Origin: Phycisphaerae bacterium
GTDB lineage: Bacteria; Planctomycetota; Phycisphaerae; Phycisphaerales; UBA1924
Direction of reading: 5' to 3'
Assembly: GCA_016793805.1 (NCBI GenBank)
Contig: JAEUIZ010000039.1
Span: 62,001-126,000, forward strand
DNA length: 64,000 bases
In this document: positions 8,009-17,870 of the stretch, piece by piece
How the letters are laid out: each line of letters opens with the position of its first letter
Numbering within the stretch: the stretch's first letter is position 1
The notes under the pieces: model-generated
The model's input: the letters and a program-made list of their open reading frames with translations, nothing else
What the model was told of the DNA's origin: nothing
Database searches by the model: none
Program-made: the position numbers and the translations under genes

Positions 8009-11000
8009 CTACTTGCCGCCGCCACCGAGGTTTTTGAAGAGGTCTTCGAGGCCGCCCTGGATGACCTGGCCGGGACGGAGGAGGGATCGGCCGGCTTCCT
8101 TGAAGAAGAGGTCCATGTCGGGGGAGGTGGCGGGGCTGTCGAAGGAGCCCTTGGTTCGGAAGGGGACCATGGTGGCCTGTTCGAGGGCTGGGACGAGCCC
8201 GCCGAGGAGGCGGCCGAGGCCGGTGTTGAAGGCGCCGGCGGCCTCGTCGGTGAGGGCGCCGAAGGGGAGGAAGGTGACGATGTCGAGGTTGCGGTTGACG
8301 AGATCGACGGTGCCCTGGGTGTCGACGGTGAACTCGCCGAGTTTGAGTTTGTACCGGGCGTAGGTGGCGACGCCGTCCTTGAAGGTGACGGTGAGCGGGT
8401 CGAGGCGCCGGCCGACGGTTCCCTCGGTTCGTTGGCCGGCGAGTTTGACGAGTTGGCCGAAGACGTTGGAGGTTTCGAAGCGAGCCTGCTTGATGTCGAT
8501 GACGACGACGCCGTTGAGTTTGCGGAGGTCGTTGTCGATGGGGACGGTGAGGCCGGTGGCGCGGACGGAGGCGGGTCCGTCGTCGCGGCGTTTCTCGAAC
8601 TTTCCGATGATGGGGAGGCCCTCGACGAGCATCCCGCCGAGGCTGGGTGTGATTTCTTTGAGGGAGAACTCGGCGGGCCCGTCGGCGATGAACTGCCCGC
8701 CCTTGATGGTTCCCTTGATGGTGGCTTCGGCGCGAGGGCTGAGGGCGTAGGCGTCGATGCGGCCGGACTGGGCGGAGGCGCCCTCGGTCTTGACGCGGAG
8801 GTTCATGGTGGGCCCGAGGGCCTCGTTGAGGAGGTTGTTCTGCTTGGCGAGGGCGTCGAGGAGTGCGGTGGGGAGGCCGAAGGCGTCGCCGGTGAGGGAG
8901 AGGAGTGCGGCGTCGGAGGTGAGTTTGCCGGAGGCGTCGGCGAGGTTGTAGAGCCCGCCCTCGAAGACGACGGCGGGCTTTTTGTTGGGGTTGGGGCCCT
9001 GGCCGGCGTCGTCGATGGTGATGTTGAAGCCGAGGACGCCGGGGGTGTTGTTGGAGGCGACGCGGGCGCTGAAGCCCTTGAAGAGGACCTTGGTCGGGGC
9101 GGGAGCGGGTGCGGCGGCGGCGGGCGGGGTGCCGCCGAGGCGGCCCAGAAGGCCATCACGCTTGGGCGGTGGTGGCGGCGGGGGGACGACGCGGAGGGCG
9201 ACGCTGGGCGCGGAGAGTTGCACGTCGAGCGCGAAGGCGCCGGGGGCGAGCGGCGTGGGGCCGAGGGAGAGGCCCAGGCGAGTGACGGCGGCGCGAAGTT
9301 GGACCTGATCGTCGAAGAGTGTCGTGGCCGCGGGCGGGGGCGCGGTGGCGGGGTTGGCGGGTGGCTTGGCGCCCTCGCCGAGGAGGAAGCGGTCGGCCCA
9401 CGCGGGATCGACGGTGCAAGCGATGATGAGCGGGGCGTCGAGGGAGAGTTTGTCGGAGGAGATCGAGGCCTTGAGCGGCTGTTGGGTGGTGAGGCGCGGG
9501 GCCTTGATCGAGGCGGTGAGCGTGCCGGCGGTCAGGGGCGACGAGGGCGCGGCGGTGGTTGTCTCGGCGGACTTGGCGTCGGGCTTGGGTGTGGTGGGGG
9601 AAGCGGGGGGCGGATCGAAGCGGGCGCGGAAGGCGGTGGAGAGTTCGAGGGTGTTGCCGACGGCGCCGGCGAGGAGGCCGGGCTGGCCGATGAGCGAGTC
9701 GAGGCGTGCGACATCGACGAGGTTGAGGGCGAGGTCGGCGGAGGCGGGTCCGCGCGGCGCGCCGGCGAGGAGGTCGGCCTTGGCGGCGGCGTTGAGGGTC
9801 GCCAGGGGCGCGTCGGCGGCGCCGAGGATCGAGCCGGCGACGGTGACCGAGGCGGACTTGGGTGAGGCGTTGCTCGAGGCGGGAGCGAGCGAGGCGAGGG
9901 GGAAGTCGAGTTTGGCGAGGATGTCGCGGAGGGTGAGTGGGCCGAGGTCGCGCGAGGAACCGTCGGGGGCCTTGGTGATGACGTTGGTGATGGTGGTCTT
10001 GCCTTCGAGGCCGACCTGGGCGACGAGGCGTCCGGCGCGGGCCCAGTCGGGCGTGAGGCCGGCGAGTGGGATGGTTGCGGGCTCGGCGGCGAGGACGAGG
10101 GTGGCGGGGCCGGAGAGGGTGGGTGTGGAGTCGAGCGAGCCGGCGGACATCTCGATGAGAGCGGCGGCGAGTTCGGGGGTGACGGAGGTGCGGAAGTCGC
10201 AGCGAGCGATGGCGAGGGCCTTGGGGTCCATCGAGCCGCGGAGTTCGCCCTTGAGGCGCTGGGCGACGACGGCGAGGGAGAGGTCGATGGCGTCGCCGGC
10301 GCGGCGGGTGGAATCGAGTTTGAGGCCGAGCGTGGGGCCGACGGCCTCGCGGAAGAGTCGGGTGAACTGTGCGGGTTGGGTGGGATCGGCGAAGGCGGCA
10401 AGGGAGGCGGGGACGCCGCCGATGTCGAGGGAGCCGGCGGGGCGGAAGCGAGCGGGGTCGAACATGGGCTGGCCGGCGGCGAGCCCGAGGCCGGTGAGTT
10501 CGAAGGCGGCCTTGGCGTAGAAGGCGGCGTCGGCGTGCGAGCCGGAGGTTCGGAGGTCGATGGTGGGCGGCGCCTTGGGCGCGAGCCGCGCGGCGAGGAT
10601 GAACTGCTTGATCTGCACGGGCTCGATGGGTGTGGCGCCGGTCGGGACGATGGGCGCGGCGGCGAGGTTTCCGGTGGAGACCTGGGCCTCGATCGTGGCG
10701 AGGTCGAGGGCGGGAGCGCCGTCCTTGGTGAGCGGGATGTTGACGTTGCGAAGGGTGAAGCGGACGGGGCCCGAGGAGGCGACGGTCCAGCCGGACTTTG
10801 TCGCGGCGCCGGCGACGAGGGGGCCGACGCTGTTGGCGATGACCTCGATGCCCGCGGCGCGGGAGCGGAAGGCGCGGCCGTCGAGCGTGAAGAGGCCGGT
10901 CGAGTTGAGGCCGGCGGAGGTGATGGCGAGGTCGGCGTCGAAACGTGGGAGGAGGTCGGCGGGTTCGGGCTTGCCGGCGGCGGCGAAGGAGAGCGAGGCG

Positions 11001-13204
11001 TCGGCGGAAGGTCCGATGCCGGCGATCAGGTCGATGCCGGTGTCGGCGAGGAAGGGCTGGGCGAGGGCGGTGTTGAGGCCCTTGAGGGAGAGCGTGCCAA
11101 CGGGCGTGGGGAGCGTGGCGGCGGGCGCGCCCTTGGCGTCGAGGATCCCGGTGAGGGAGAGGTTGAGTTCGAGGGAGCCGGCGGGCTTGCCGTCGAGCGA
11201 GGCGGCGGCGCGGAGGGAGGTGTCGATGCCCTTGGCAAGGTCGGCGAGGTTCAGGGAGAGCGAGGCCGGGACGAGATCGAGAGATTTGGCGGGCTGGCCC
11301 GCGAGTGTGAGAGAGCCCCGCGCGGCGGTGGTGGAGAGTGCGAGCGAGCCGGAGAGCCCGCGGAGGTCTGGGTTAGGCTTGGCGGCGAGGCGGTCGAGGT
11401 CTGCGGAGAGGTTGGTGATGGTTGCCTTGACGCCCGCGCCGGAGGCGATGGAGAGGCCGGCGTCCTTGGCGAGGCGCGAGACGAGCGGGGCGGCGGAGGC
11501 GATCGAGAGTTCGATGCCCTTGGGCTTGGTGCGGACGAGGTTGCCCTCGATCAGCAGGCGCGCGATGGCGTTGAGATTGGCGGACTTGATCTCGGCGGCG
11601 AGGTGGGTCGGGGGCTTGGTGGTGGCAGCGGCGAGGGTGCCGTCTTGGGGGTCGCCCTCGGCGGCGGCGCGGAGGGTGAGATCGAGCGCGGGTCCGACAT
11701 CGGCGGCGAGATCGACGCCGGAACGAGCGAGCATGGGCTGGGCGATGGCGGTGGCGACGCCGGTGAGCATGATGGCGCCCTGGACGCGGCCGGGCATGCC
11801 GGGGCGGGGCGCGCCCCTGGCGTCGAGTGGATCGAAGGCGGCGGCGTCGATGGTGAGCGTTCCGGCGGGCTTGCCGGCGAGGGTGGCGGTGGTCTGGCCC
11901 TTGACGGTGATCGACTTGGCGAGGTCTGGGGCGTCGAGGCGTATGGAAAGCGGGGCGACGCGGAAGGGCTGGGGCGTTGGGCCTTGCGGGCCGGGGACGG
12001 GGACGGTGCCGGCGGCCTCGGTGGAGTCGAGCGAAGCGGCGATCGAGGCGGTGCGGAGGTCGAGCGGCTTGCCGTCGGCGGGCAGTGGAACGCGGAGCGA
12101 GGCGACGGTGAGTGTGAGGCTCGGGAACTTGTCGATGGAGACGTTGGATTGGGTGAGGGCGTCGCGGAGTGCGGGGATGTTGGGCGGCGCGCCGCCGTGG
12201 CGGAGGGCGATCGTGCCCGGGCGCGGGGTGCTGAGGACGCCGCCGGCGAGTGAGAAGGCGAGATCGACGGCGAGGTGCTCTGCGTTGGCCTTGAGCGAGG
12301 CGTCGGCGGCGGAGGTGGAGCCCTTGAGGTCGGCGGCGAGGTCGAGGGAGGGCCCGAGCAGGCCGCGCACGGTCTGGGGCTGTCCCGTGATGGCGTCGAC
12401 GAGGGCGAGGCTGAGGCCTTCGAGTCGGAGTTTGGCGTCGAGGGAGGCGGCGCCGGGCGTGAGCGAGCCCTTGGCGTCGGCGAGGTTGGTGATCGTGCCG
12501 GCAATGGAGAGGCTGCCCGCGGGCGAGGCGGCGCGGCCCGAGAGGTCCTCGGCGCGGGCGCGGAGGTTGATCTCGGCCTTGCCCTTCGCGTAGGTGATGG
12601 AGCCGGCGAGTGCGGAGAGGCGAGCGGCGAAAGGAGCGGCCTCGGAGCGGTCGTCGATGCGCAGGTCGAGGGCGTCAATGGAGAGTGTCGCGGCGAGCGA
12701 GGCGGGCAGGGACGGCGCGGGCTGCTTGCCGGACGCGCGAGGCGCGGGCGAGGTGGCGGCGGCGGGCTTGAGGAGGCGGTCGAGGGTGGACGTGCCGTCG
12801 GGATAGCGAACGAAGGCGGCGGAGCCGGAGAGTTTGACGGTGCCGGCGTCGAGGGAGGAGAACCCGAGGGCGCCGGTGAGGAGGCCGAAGAGCCCGCGCG
12901 AGACGGAGGCGTCGAGCGTGGCGACCTGTTCGCCGGTGGAGTCGGTGATGTTGATGGTCCCGAGGGATTGGCGTCCGAACCAGGAGAGGGACGCGGAGCG
13001 GACGGAGAGTTTGCCGGAGAGGGAGGAAGCGGCGGCGGACTGGACGATGCCGGGGACGAAGCGAGAGGCGATGGGTGGGGCGAGGGCGAGGAGGAGAAGC
13101 AGAAGGAGGGCTGCGCCTGCGAGGGAGAAGAGGAGGACACGGCGGCGGCGGCGCTTTCGGCGCGCAGCGGGATCGGGCGCGTCCCATGTGGAGGGTTCGG
13201 TCAT
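8009..13204 (-). CDS. Giant AsmA/TamB-like envelope protein
   Basis: 1731 residues. A basic N-terminus (RRKRRRRR) precedes one transmembrane helix (VLLFSLAGAALLLLLLLALAPP, about 21-42), then a very long Ala/Leu/Ser/Asp-rich periplasmic part of short beta strands, as in AsmA/TamB/YhdP bridge proteins thought to carry phospholipid between membranes. A recognisable unit (a QP.LL..GvGp.LdL strand pair) recurs about six times at roughly 225-residue intervals, near 12360, 11715, 11040, 10340, 9665 and 8820. The C-terminal 250 residues (RARFETSNVFGQL..., VDLVNRNLDI) look like the AsmA C-terminal domain. I chose the ATG at 13204; a TTG two codons upstream is possible. It lies just upstream of murC on the same strand, fitting an envelope role. 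Exact family is inferred. Confidence 0.75.
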   Translation of the reverse strand: MTEPSTWDAPDPAARRKRRRRRVLLFSLAGAALLLLLLLALAPPIASRFVPGIVQSAAASSLSGKLSVRSASLSWFGRQSLGTINITDSTGEQVATLDASVSRGLFGLLTGALGFSSLDAGTVKLSGSAAFVRYPDGTSTLDRLLKPAAATSPAPRASGKQPAPSLPASLAATLSIDALDLRIDDRSEAAPFAARLSALAGSITYAKGKAEINLRARAEDLSGRAASPAGSLSIAGTITNLADAKGSLTPGAASLDAKLRLEGLSLALVDAITGQPQTVRGLLGPSLDLAADLKGSTSAADASLKANAEHLAVDLAFSLAGGVLSTPRPGTIALRHGGAPPNIPALRDALTQSNVSIDKFPSLTLTVASLRVPLPADGKPLDLRTASIAASLDSTEAAGTVPVPGPQGPTPQPFRVAPLSIRLDAPDLAKSITVKGQTTATLAGKPAGTLTIDAAAFDPLDARGAPRPGMPGRVQGAIMLTGVATAIAQPMLARSGVDLAADVGPALDLTLRAAAEGDPQDGTLAAATTKPPTHLAAEIKSANLNAIARLLIEGNLVRTKPKGIELSIASAAPLVSRLAKDAGLSIASGAGVKATITNLSADLDRLAAKPNPDLRGLSGSLALSTTAARGSLTLAGQPAKSLDLVPASLSLNLADLAKGIDTSLRAAASLDGKPAGSLELNLSLTGILDAKGAPAATLPTPVGTLSLKGLNTALAQPFLADTGIDLIAGIGPSADASLSFAAAGKPEPADLLPRFDADLAITSAGLNSTGLFTLDGRAFRSRAAGIEVIANSVGPLVAGAATKSGWTVASSGPVRFTLRNVNIPLTKDGAPALDLATIEAQVSTGNLAAAPIVPTGATPIEPVQIKQFILAARLAPKAPPTIDLRTSGSHADAAFYAKAAFELTGLGLAAGQPMFDPARFRPAGSLDIGGVPASLAAFADPTQPAQFTRLFREAVGPTLGLKLDSTRRAGDAIDLSLAVVAQRLKGELRGSMDPKALAIARCDFRTSVTPELAAALIEMSAGSLDSTPTLSGPATLVLAAEPATIPLAGLTPDWARAGRLVAQVGLEGKTTITNVITKAPDGSSRDLGPLTLRDILAKLDFPLASLAPASSNASPKSASVTVAGSILGAADAPLATLNAAAKADLLAGAPRGPASADLALNLVDVARLDSLIGQPGLLAGAVGNTLELSTAFRARFDPPPASPTTPKPDAKSAETTTAAPSSPLTAGTLTASIKAPRLTTQQPLKASISSDKLSLDAPLIIACTVDPAWADRFLLGEGAKPPANPATAPPPAATTLFDDQVQLRAAVTRLGLSLGPTPLAPGAFALDVQLSAPSVALRVVPPPPPPPKRDGLLGRLGGTPPAAAAPAPAPTKVLFKGFSARVASNNTPGVLGFNITIDDAGQGPNPNKKPAVVFEGGLYNLADASGKLTSDAALLSLTGDAFGLPTALLDALAKQNNLLNEALGPTMNLRVKTEGASAQSGRIDAYALSPRAEATIKGTIKGGQFIADGPAEFSLKEITPSLGGMLVEGLPIIGKFEKRRDDGPASVRATGLTVPIDNDLRKLNGVVVIDIKQARFETSNVFGQLVKLAGQRTEGTVGRRLDPLTVTFKDGVATYARYKLKLGEFTVDTQGTVDLVNRNLDIVTFLPFGALTDEAAGAFNTGLGRLLGGLVPALEQATMVPFRTKGSFDSPATSPDMDLFFKEAGRSLLRPGQVIQGGLEDLFKNLGGGGK

Positions 13205-13249
13205 GCGCAATGGTTGGACGGCTGAGGGAGCGGGAGGTTTCGGGATCGC

Positions 13250-14512
13250 TCAGGTGCAGCCCGCGGCGTAGCGATTGAGGAAACAGATGAAATCGGCGAC
13301 GTTCAGCACGGGGGGGCTCGTCGAGTTGTCGCAGTTGGCGTAGGGATCGCCCGCGGCAAAGCGGTTCTGGAAGCAGACGAAGTCGTTGACGTTGAGGACG
13401 GGATTGGTGGTGCTGGCGTCGCAGTTGGCGTAGCAGGGGCTCGGGGCGTTGAGGCGTGCGATCCAGCCCTCTTCCTCACCCGCGGGGTTGCGGCCGGTGC
13501 CGACGACGACGAGGCCGTCGGGCGAGATGGCGGTGGCGTAGTTGAGGGTCCAGTTAGCGACGGCAGAGACGCCGAGGCCGAGGAGGACGGCCTTGAGGTT
13601 GCGCATGCCGTTGGCGGCGTCCCAGATGAAGGCCTCGACGCCGAGGGAGGTGAAGCCGTTGCCGACGACGATGGAGCCGTCGAAGTTGGTGGCGAGGGCG
13701 TTTCCGGCGGTGGCGGAGCCTGGGAGATCGCCGAGGCTGACGGTTCCGGTGGCCTGGGTCCAGCGAAAGGCGGCGCTGCCCATGCCGAAGTCGGCGGAGA
13801 GTTTGCCGACGATGACCATGCCGTTGCCGGAGATCCCGTTGGCCTCGTAGGGCGTGCTGTTGGGCGGGGCGCCGAGCGCGACCATGCCGGCGGCCTGCGT
13901 CCAGCGGAAGGCCTCGGTGCCATTGGAGGAGATGCTGGCGCCGCAGATGACAGCGCCGTCGGCGGAGACGCCCCTGGCGACGGAGGAGTAGAGGCTGCCC
14001 GGGAGGTCGCCGAGGGCGAGGAAGCCGCCGGGCTGCGTCCAGCGGAAGGCCTCGGAGCCGTTCGCGGAGGTGGCCTGGCCGACGATGACGGTTCCGTCGT
14101 TGGAAATGGCGTTGGCCTGGCTGAAGAACGCGCCGCCGCCGATGTCTCCGAGGCCGACCATCCCGCCGCCGGGGGTCCAGCGGAAGGCCTGCTGGCCCGC
14201 GGTGGAGAAACTCTGTCCGACGATGATGGCGCCGTTGCCGGAGACGCCGTAGGCGTAACTGCCGACGGTGGCGCCGGGGAGGTGGCCCAGCGAGGCGATC
14301 GTCCCGGGCCCTGTCCAGACGCACGCCTCGACGCCGCCGGCGACGTTGGAGAAGCCAACGACGGTGTCACCTGTGGAGGAGACTCCGAAGGCGTTGCTGG
14401 CGTTGACCGTGCTGCCGCTGAGCCTCCCGATGCCTTGGAAGGACTGGGCGTGAGCGAGGCCGCAGGCGCACGCAACGGCGGCGGCCGAACGAAGGATGGC
14501 GCCAGATTTCAT
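13250..14512 (-). CDS. HAF-repeat secreted protein with GC-type dockerin
   Basis: 420 residues with a signal peptide (cleavage near LAHA-QSF). The body has about seven repeats of the kind G.S.DG.vivG......g.eAFRWT...G...LGdLpG, the HAF repeat found in secreted proteins and likely forming a beta-propeller-like fold. Residues about 355-420 hold the dockerin-like module: CYANCDASTTNPVLNVNDF, then FAAGDPYANCDNST and a final YAAGCT. This module is known in Phycisphaerae as the GC-type dockerin and is thought to anchor or assemble secreted proteins; its partner is not in this window. The ATG sits directly before the signal peptide. Confidence 0.85.
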   Translation of the reverse strand: MKSGAILRSAAAVACACGLAHAQSFQGIGRLSGSTVNASNAFGVSSTGDTVVGFSNVAGGVEACVWTGPGTIASLGHLPGATVGSYAYGVSGNGAIIVGQSFSTAGQQAFRWTPGGGMVGLGDIGGGAFFSQANAISNDGTVIVGQATSANGSEAFRWTQPGGFLALGDLPGSLYSSVARGVSADGAVICGASISSNGTEAFRWTQAAGMVALGAPPNSTPYEANGISGNGMVIVGKLSADFGMGSAAFRWTQATGTVSLGDLPGSATAGNALATNFDGSIVVGNGFTSLGVEAFIWDAANGMRNLKAVLLGLGVSAVANWTLNYATAISPDGLVVVGTGRNPAGEEEGWIARLNAPSPCYANCDASTTNPVLNVNDFVCFQNRFAAGDPYANCDNSTSPPVLNVADFICFLNRYAAGCT

Positions 14513-14720
14513 GGTGAGACTCCCGTGAGCGAGAGCGTACCGAAATCGGATCGAGTTGTCGAGAGTTGCCGCGATGTCGGGGTGGGTGAGGATTGCCCAG
14601 ACTTCCCAGGCTCTCCGGAGTCCGCACGAGATCGGGTCACGGCAAGGTCGGTGAGCGAAGAGCGGGTGGCGGTCCTCGGATCGGGCGACGTCCTCGGATT
14701 GGCGGCGTCCTCGGGGCGAG

Positions 14721-15080
14721 TCAGGCGGTCATCGCCGACTCGCGCGAGGTCGCGATGGAGAAGACGGTGTCGAGTCGGGCGATCTCGAAGATGGAGCGGA
14801 CGCGGTCCTTCATGCCGCAGAGGACCATTCGCGTGTTGTTCTTGCGAGCGATCTGGAGGGCCTCGACGAGGGTGGCGACGCCGGAACTGTCCATGTAGTC
14901 GACCATGGTGAGGTCAACGATGAGCCGTCCGGGCTTGGCGTTCTGGACCTGCCGGAGGGAGTTTCGGAGGACGGGGGAGCGAGCGAGGTCGACATCGCCG
15001 TGGGGCGTGACGACGGCGGCGTTCCCGATGGTCTCGGAGGTGACGTTGATGGCAGAGTCGTCGGGCATTCTCAACCTCAT
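14721..15080 (-). CDS. STAS-domain anti-sigma factor antagonist
   Basis: 119 residues, a single STAS domain of the SpoIIAA/RsbV type. The phosphorylation loop VDYMDSSGVATL carries the Ser that the partner kinase would phosphorylate. The ATG at 15080 overlaps the stop of the kinase gene upstream by four bases, coupling their translation. A second ATG at 15068 has its own GAGG six bases upstream and is an alternative start. Known logic: unphosphorylated antagonist binds the kinase and frees a sigma factor (or other target). No sigma gene is adjacent, so the final target is unknown. Confidence 0.88.
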   Translation of the reverse strand: MRLRMPDDSAINVTSETIGNAAVVTPHGDVDLARSPVLRNSLRQVQNAKPGRLIVDLTMVDYMDSSGVATLVEALQIARKNNTRMVLCGMKDRVRSIFEIARLDTVFSIATSRESAMTA

Positions 15081-15583
15081 GTGTTCGGCGCGGGCTTGGA
15101 CGGTGCAGAGGAGCAGGTGCAGTCGGCGCAGGTTGGCCTTGCCGCGGGATCGGGGACTCGCTTGACGAGGGTGAGGCGCATCCCCGGGCCGGTGCGTTTC
15201 TCGTAGACGACCTCGTCCATGATCTGCCGGATGATGTGGACGCCGAGGCCGCCCGGTCGCACCTGGTCGAGGTCTCGGCTCTTGATCTGGCCGGGATCGA
15301 CCTGCCTGGCCTCGTCCTCGACGACGATGCGGATGCCCGGGCGCGGGTGGCCGTTGTCGCCGGGGAGAGGCCAGATGCTGACGGTGATGGGGCCGTCCTT
15401 CCGGCGGTCGTACCCGTGTCGGATGACGTTGGCGAGGGCCTCATCGACGGCGAGGGCGATCTGCCCGCAGGCGTCGTCGGAGAAGGAGAGTCGGCGTGCG
15501 ACGGCGGCGATGAGGTCGCGGACGCCGCTGAGGTAGGTGGGGTCGCTGACGAGGTGGACCCGGATGTCCGGGGGGGTGGTCAT
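15077..15583 (-). CDS. Anti-sigma serine kinase (RsbW/SpoIIAB-like ATPase)
   Basis: 168 residues of the HATPase_c_2 class. The N box is DEALANVIRHGY; the G1-like segment is VEDEARQVDP and the G2 segment GGLGVHIIRQIMDEV. Together these form the ATP pocket of GHKL kinases that phosphorylate STAS antagonists. The C-terminal 20 residues are Cys/Pro rich (CADCTCSSAP), which is unusual for the family and might be a metal or redox tail. It overlaps its neighbours on both sides by four bases: the lipoprotein gene before and the STAS gene after. Confidence 0.88.
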   Translation of the reverse strand: MTTPPDIRVHLVSDPTYLSGVRDLIAAVARRLSFSDDACGQIALAVDEALANVIRHGYDRRKDGPITVSIWPLPGDNGHPRPGIRIVVEDEARQVDPGQIKSRDLDQVRPGGLGVHIIRQIMDEVVYEKRTGPGMRLTLVKRVPDPAARPTCADCTCSSAPSKPAPNT

Positions 15584-15939
15584 CGAGGACTCCGGGAGTC
15601 GGCGCGCGAGGCCTGGGGCTGACGCCGGTACCAGTCTATCCAGCGATCGATGGCGGCCCGTCGCGCGGGCTCGGAGTCGGCGAAGAAATACCCGAGCGTC
15701 TGGCCGGTGAGGTTCTCGAGGGCGCGGAGGGCGGCGAGTCGGACCAGGGGATCGTCATGATCGAGCGAGGCGATGAGATTGGGGATGGCGGCGGCATCGC
15801 GGTCGCGTGCGGCGTTGGAGATGGCGCCGAGGCGTGCGGCGGGATCGGGAGAATCGAACGAGACGGGTGGCGACGAGCACGCGGGGAGCGAGCCGGAGGC
15901 GAGTGCCAAGAGGGCGATGGAAGCGGGAGCGCCGCGCAT
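15580..15939 (-). CDS. Small HEAT-repeat lipoprotein
   Basis: 119 residues. A lipoprotein signal (ALLALASGSLPAC) is followed by one or two HEAT-like helical repeats (RLGAISNAARDRDAAAIPNL, then DHDDPLVRLAALRALENLTG). The ATG at 15939 places the lipobox correctly; the open frame extends further upstream only by chance. Its stop overlaps the start of the anti-sigma kinase (ATGA). An exported HEAT protein in front of a partner-switch pair could be an envelope sensor feeding that switch, but this is inference from position only. Confidence 0.75.
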   Translation of the reverse strand: MRGAPASIALLALASGSLPACSSPPVSFDSPDPAARLGAISNAARDRDAAAIPNLIASLDHDDPLVRLAALRALENLTGQTLGYFFADSEPARRAAIDRWIDWYRRQPQASRADSRSPR

Positions 15940-16147
15940 CGAGTAATGGTATCGGATCGGGAGCCGTTGGCCGAGAGGCGGGAGGTGCGAACCTGGGGGA
16001 GTGCAGTCGCGTATCATGGACCCCGACGCGGGTGAGCCGCATCGGACCCCGGCACGGGCGAGCCCCGTGCTTGTGCTTTTTGGACGCCGCAAGGGCGATC
16101 GGGCGGCGAGCGGACGGTCCCCGCGTGGGCAGAAAGACGAGGTCGGC

Positions 16148-17740
16148 ATGTCGCAGACGGTGGTCCCGCCGCACGATGAGGTGGTCCCGATCCTGGACTT
16201 CGGGTCTCAGACGGCGCAACTGATCGCGCGGAGGGTGCGCGAGGCGGGGGCGTACTCGATGCTGGTGCATCCGGGGACGCCGGCGGCGGACCTGGCGCGG
16301 CTCAAGCCCAAGGGGATCATTCTTTCGGGCGGGCCGGCGAGCGTGTACGACGCGGGAGCGCCGCGGTGCGATCCTGGGATTCTGGACCTGGGCGTGCCGG
16401 TGCTGGGGATCTGCTACGGGATGCAGTTGGTGTGCCAGATCCTGGGCGCGGAGGTGAAGCGGGCGGATCACCGCGAGTTCGGGCGAGCGAGCGTGCAGAT
16501 CGCGGAGCGGAAGGATCTGTTCAACGCGATCCCGGAGCGGACGACGGTGTGGATGTCGCATGGGGACCAGGTGGCGGCATCGGGGCCGGGAGGGGCGAAG
16601 TTCGAGGTGCTCGCCTCGACGCCGACGTGCCCGTGGGCGGCGGTCCGGCACGCGGCGGGCAAGCGGAGGTTTTATGGCGTGCAGTTCCACCCGGAGGTGA
16701 CGCACACGCCGCACGGGGCGGACATCATCCGGAACTTTCTGTACGACATCTGCGGGTGCCGGGGGACGTGGAAGATGTCGGAGTTCGTGAACACCGCGGC
16801 GGCGCGGGTGCGGGAGCGCGTGGGCCCGGGGCGGGTGATCTGCGGGCTCTCGGGGGGCGTCGATTCGTCGGTGACGGCGGCGCTGGTGCATCGGGCGATC
16901 GGGGACCAGTTGACGTGCGTGTTCGTGGACACGGGGTTGCTCAGGAAGAACGAACGGGAGTTGGTCGAGACGACGTTCCGCGATCACTTCCGCGTTGACC
17001 TGCGTGTGGTGGACGCGGAGCGGGAGTTCCTGGGCGACCTCCGCGGGATCACCGAGCCGCAGGAGAAGCGGCGGCGGATCGGGCACCGGTTCATCGAGGT
17101 GTTCAAGGCGGAGGCGGAGAAGATCAAGCAGGAGGGCCGCGGGAGCGTGGGATTCCTGGCGCAGGGGACGCTTTACCCGGACGTGATCGAATCCGGGCAC
17201 GGGTACGCGGGCCAGTCGGCGGGGATCAAGTTGCACCACAACGTGGGCGGGCTGCCGGAGGAGTTGGGGTTCGAGTTGGTCGAGCCGGTGCGGGAGTTGT
17301 TCAAGGACGAGGTGCGGGCGCTGGGGCAGGTGCTGGGGGTGCCGGAGCAGATCATCTGGCGGCACCCGTTCCCGGGGCCGGGGCTGGCGATCCGAGTGCT
17401 GGGCGAGGCGACGCGCGAGCGGCTGGACGTGCTCCGCGAGTGCGACGAGGTCGTGCTCGAGGAGATCGTGGCGAACCACCTGTATCGGGGGACGAGCCAG
17501 GTGTTCGCGGTGCTGCTGCCTGTGCGGAGCGTGGGGGTGATGGGGGACGGGCGGACGTACGAGAGCGTGGTGGCGGTGAGGGCCGTGGAGACGCAGGACT
17601 TCATGACGGCGGATTGGGCGCGGCTGCCGTATGAGGTGCTGGCGACGATCTCGAACCGGATCATCAACGAGGTTCGCGGGGTGAACCGGGTGGTGTACGA
17701 CATTTCGAGCAAGCCGCCGGCGACGATCGAGTGGGAGTAG
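16148..17740 (+). CDS. guaA: GMP synthase (glutamine-hydrolysing)
   Basis: 530 residues, full length. It makes GMP from XMP with glutamine and ATP. The class-I amidotransferase domain has GICYGMQ (nucleophile Cys89) and [10 protein letters not shown] (catalytic His). The ATP-pyrophosphatase domain begins with the P-loop [12 protein letters not shown]. The C-terminal dimerisation domain ends in [14 protein letters not shown], the family's characteristic end. I chose the ATG at 16148 because the conserved N-terminus ([20 protein letters not shown]) follows it closely. It is a single-gene unit, divergent from the partner-switch operon. Confidence 0.97.
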   Translation: MSQTVVPPHDEVVPILDFGSQTAQLIARRVREAGAYSMLVHPGTPAADLARLKPKGIILSGGPASVYDAGAPRCDPGILDLGVPVLGICYGMQLVCQILGAEVKRADHREFGRASVQIAERKDLFNAIPERTTVWMSHGDQVAASGPGGAKFEVLASTPTCPWAAVRHAAGKRRFYGVQFHPEVTHTPHGADIIRNFLYDICGCRGTWKMSEFVNTAAARVRERVGPGRVICGLSGGVDSSVTAALVHRAIGDQLTCVFVDTGLLRKNERELVETTFRDHFRVDLRVVDAEREFLGDLRGITEPQEKRRRIGHRFIEVFKAEAEKIKQEGRGSVGFLAQGTLYPDVIESGHGYAGQSAGIKLHHNVGGLPEELGFELVEPVRELFKDEVRALGQVLGVPEQIIWRHPFPGPGLAIRVLGEATRERLDVLRECDEVVLEEIVANHLYRGTSQVFAVLLPVRSVGVMGDGRTYESVVAVRAVETQDFMTADWARLPYEVLATISNRIINEVRGVNRVVYDISSKPPATIEWE

Positions 17741-17870
17741 GGGCGGCACAGGAGAAAGGGGCGAGACTGGGCGCCGCCGAGGGAGCGACGCTGGAGGTGG
17801 CCGGGACGGGGTATGGCGTGGTGGATTCTCGGGCGTTCGTCCGGGGCTGGCGGCGCGCCGATAATTGGGC

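Noticed and set aside
5493-8363. Long plus-strand open frame opposite murB and murC
   Set aside because: Antisense shadow in high-GC DNA; the minus strand holds intact Mur enzymes with all motifs.
16001-16147. N-terminal extension of guaA upstream of the ATG at 16148
   Set aside because: The extra residues are low-quality basic sequence not found in GMP synthases, and the family N-terminus lies just after 16148.
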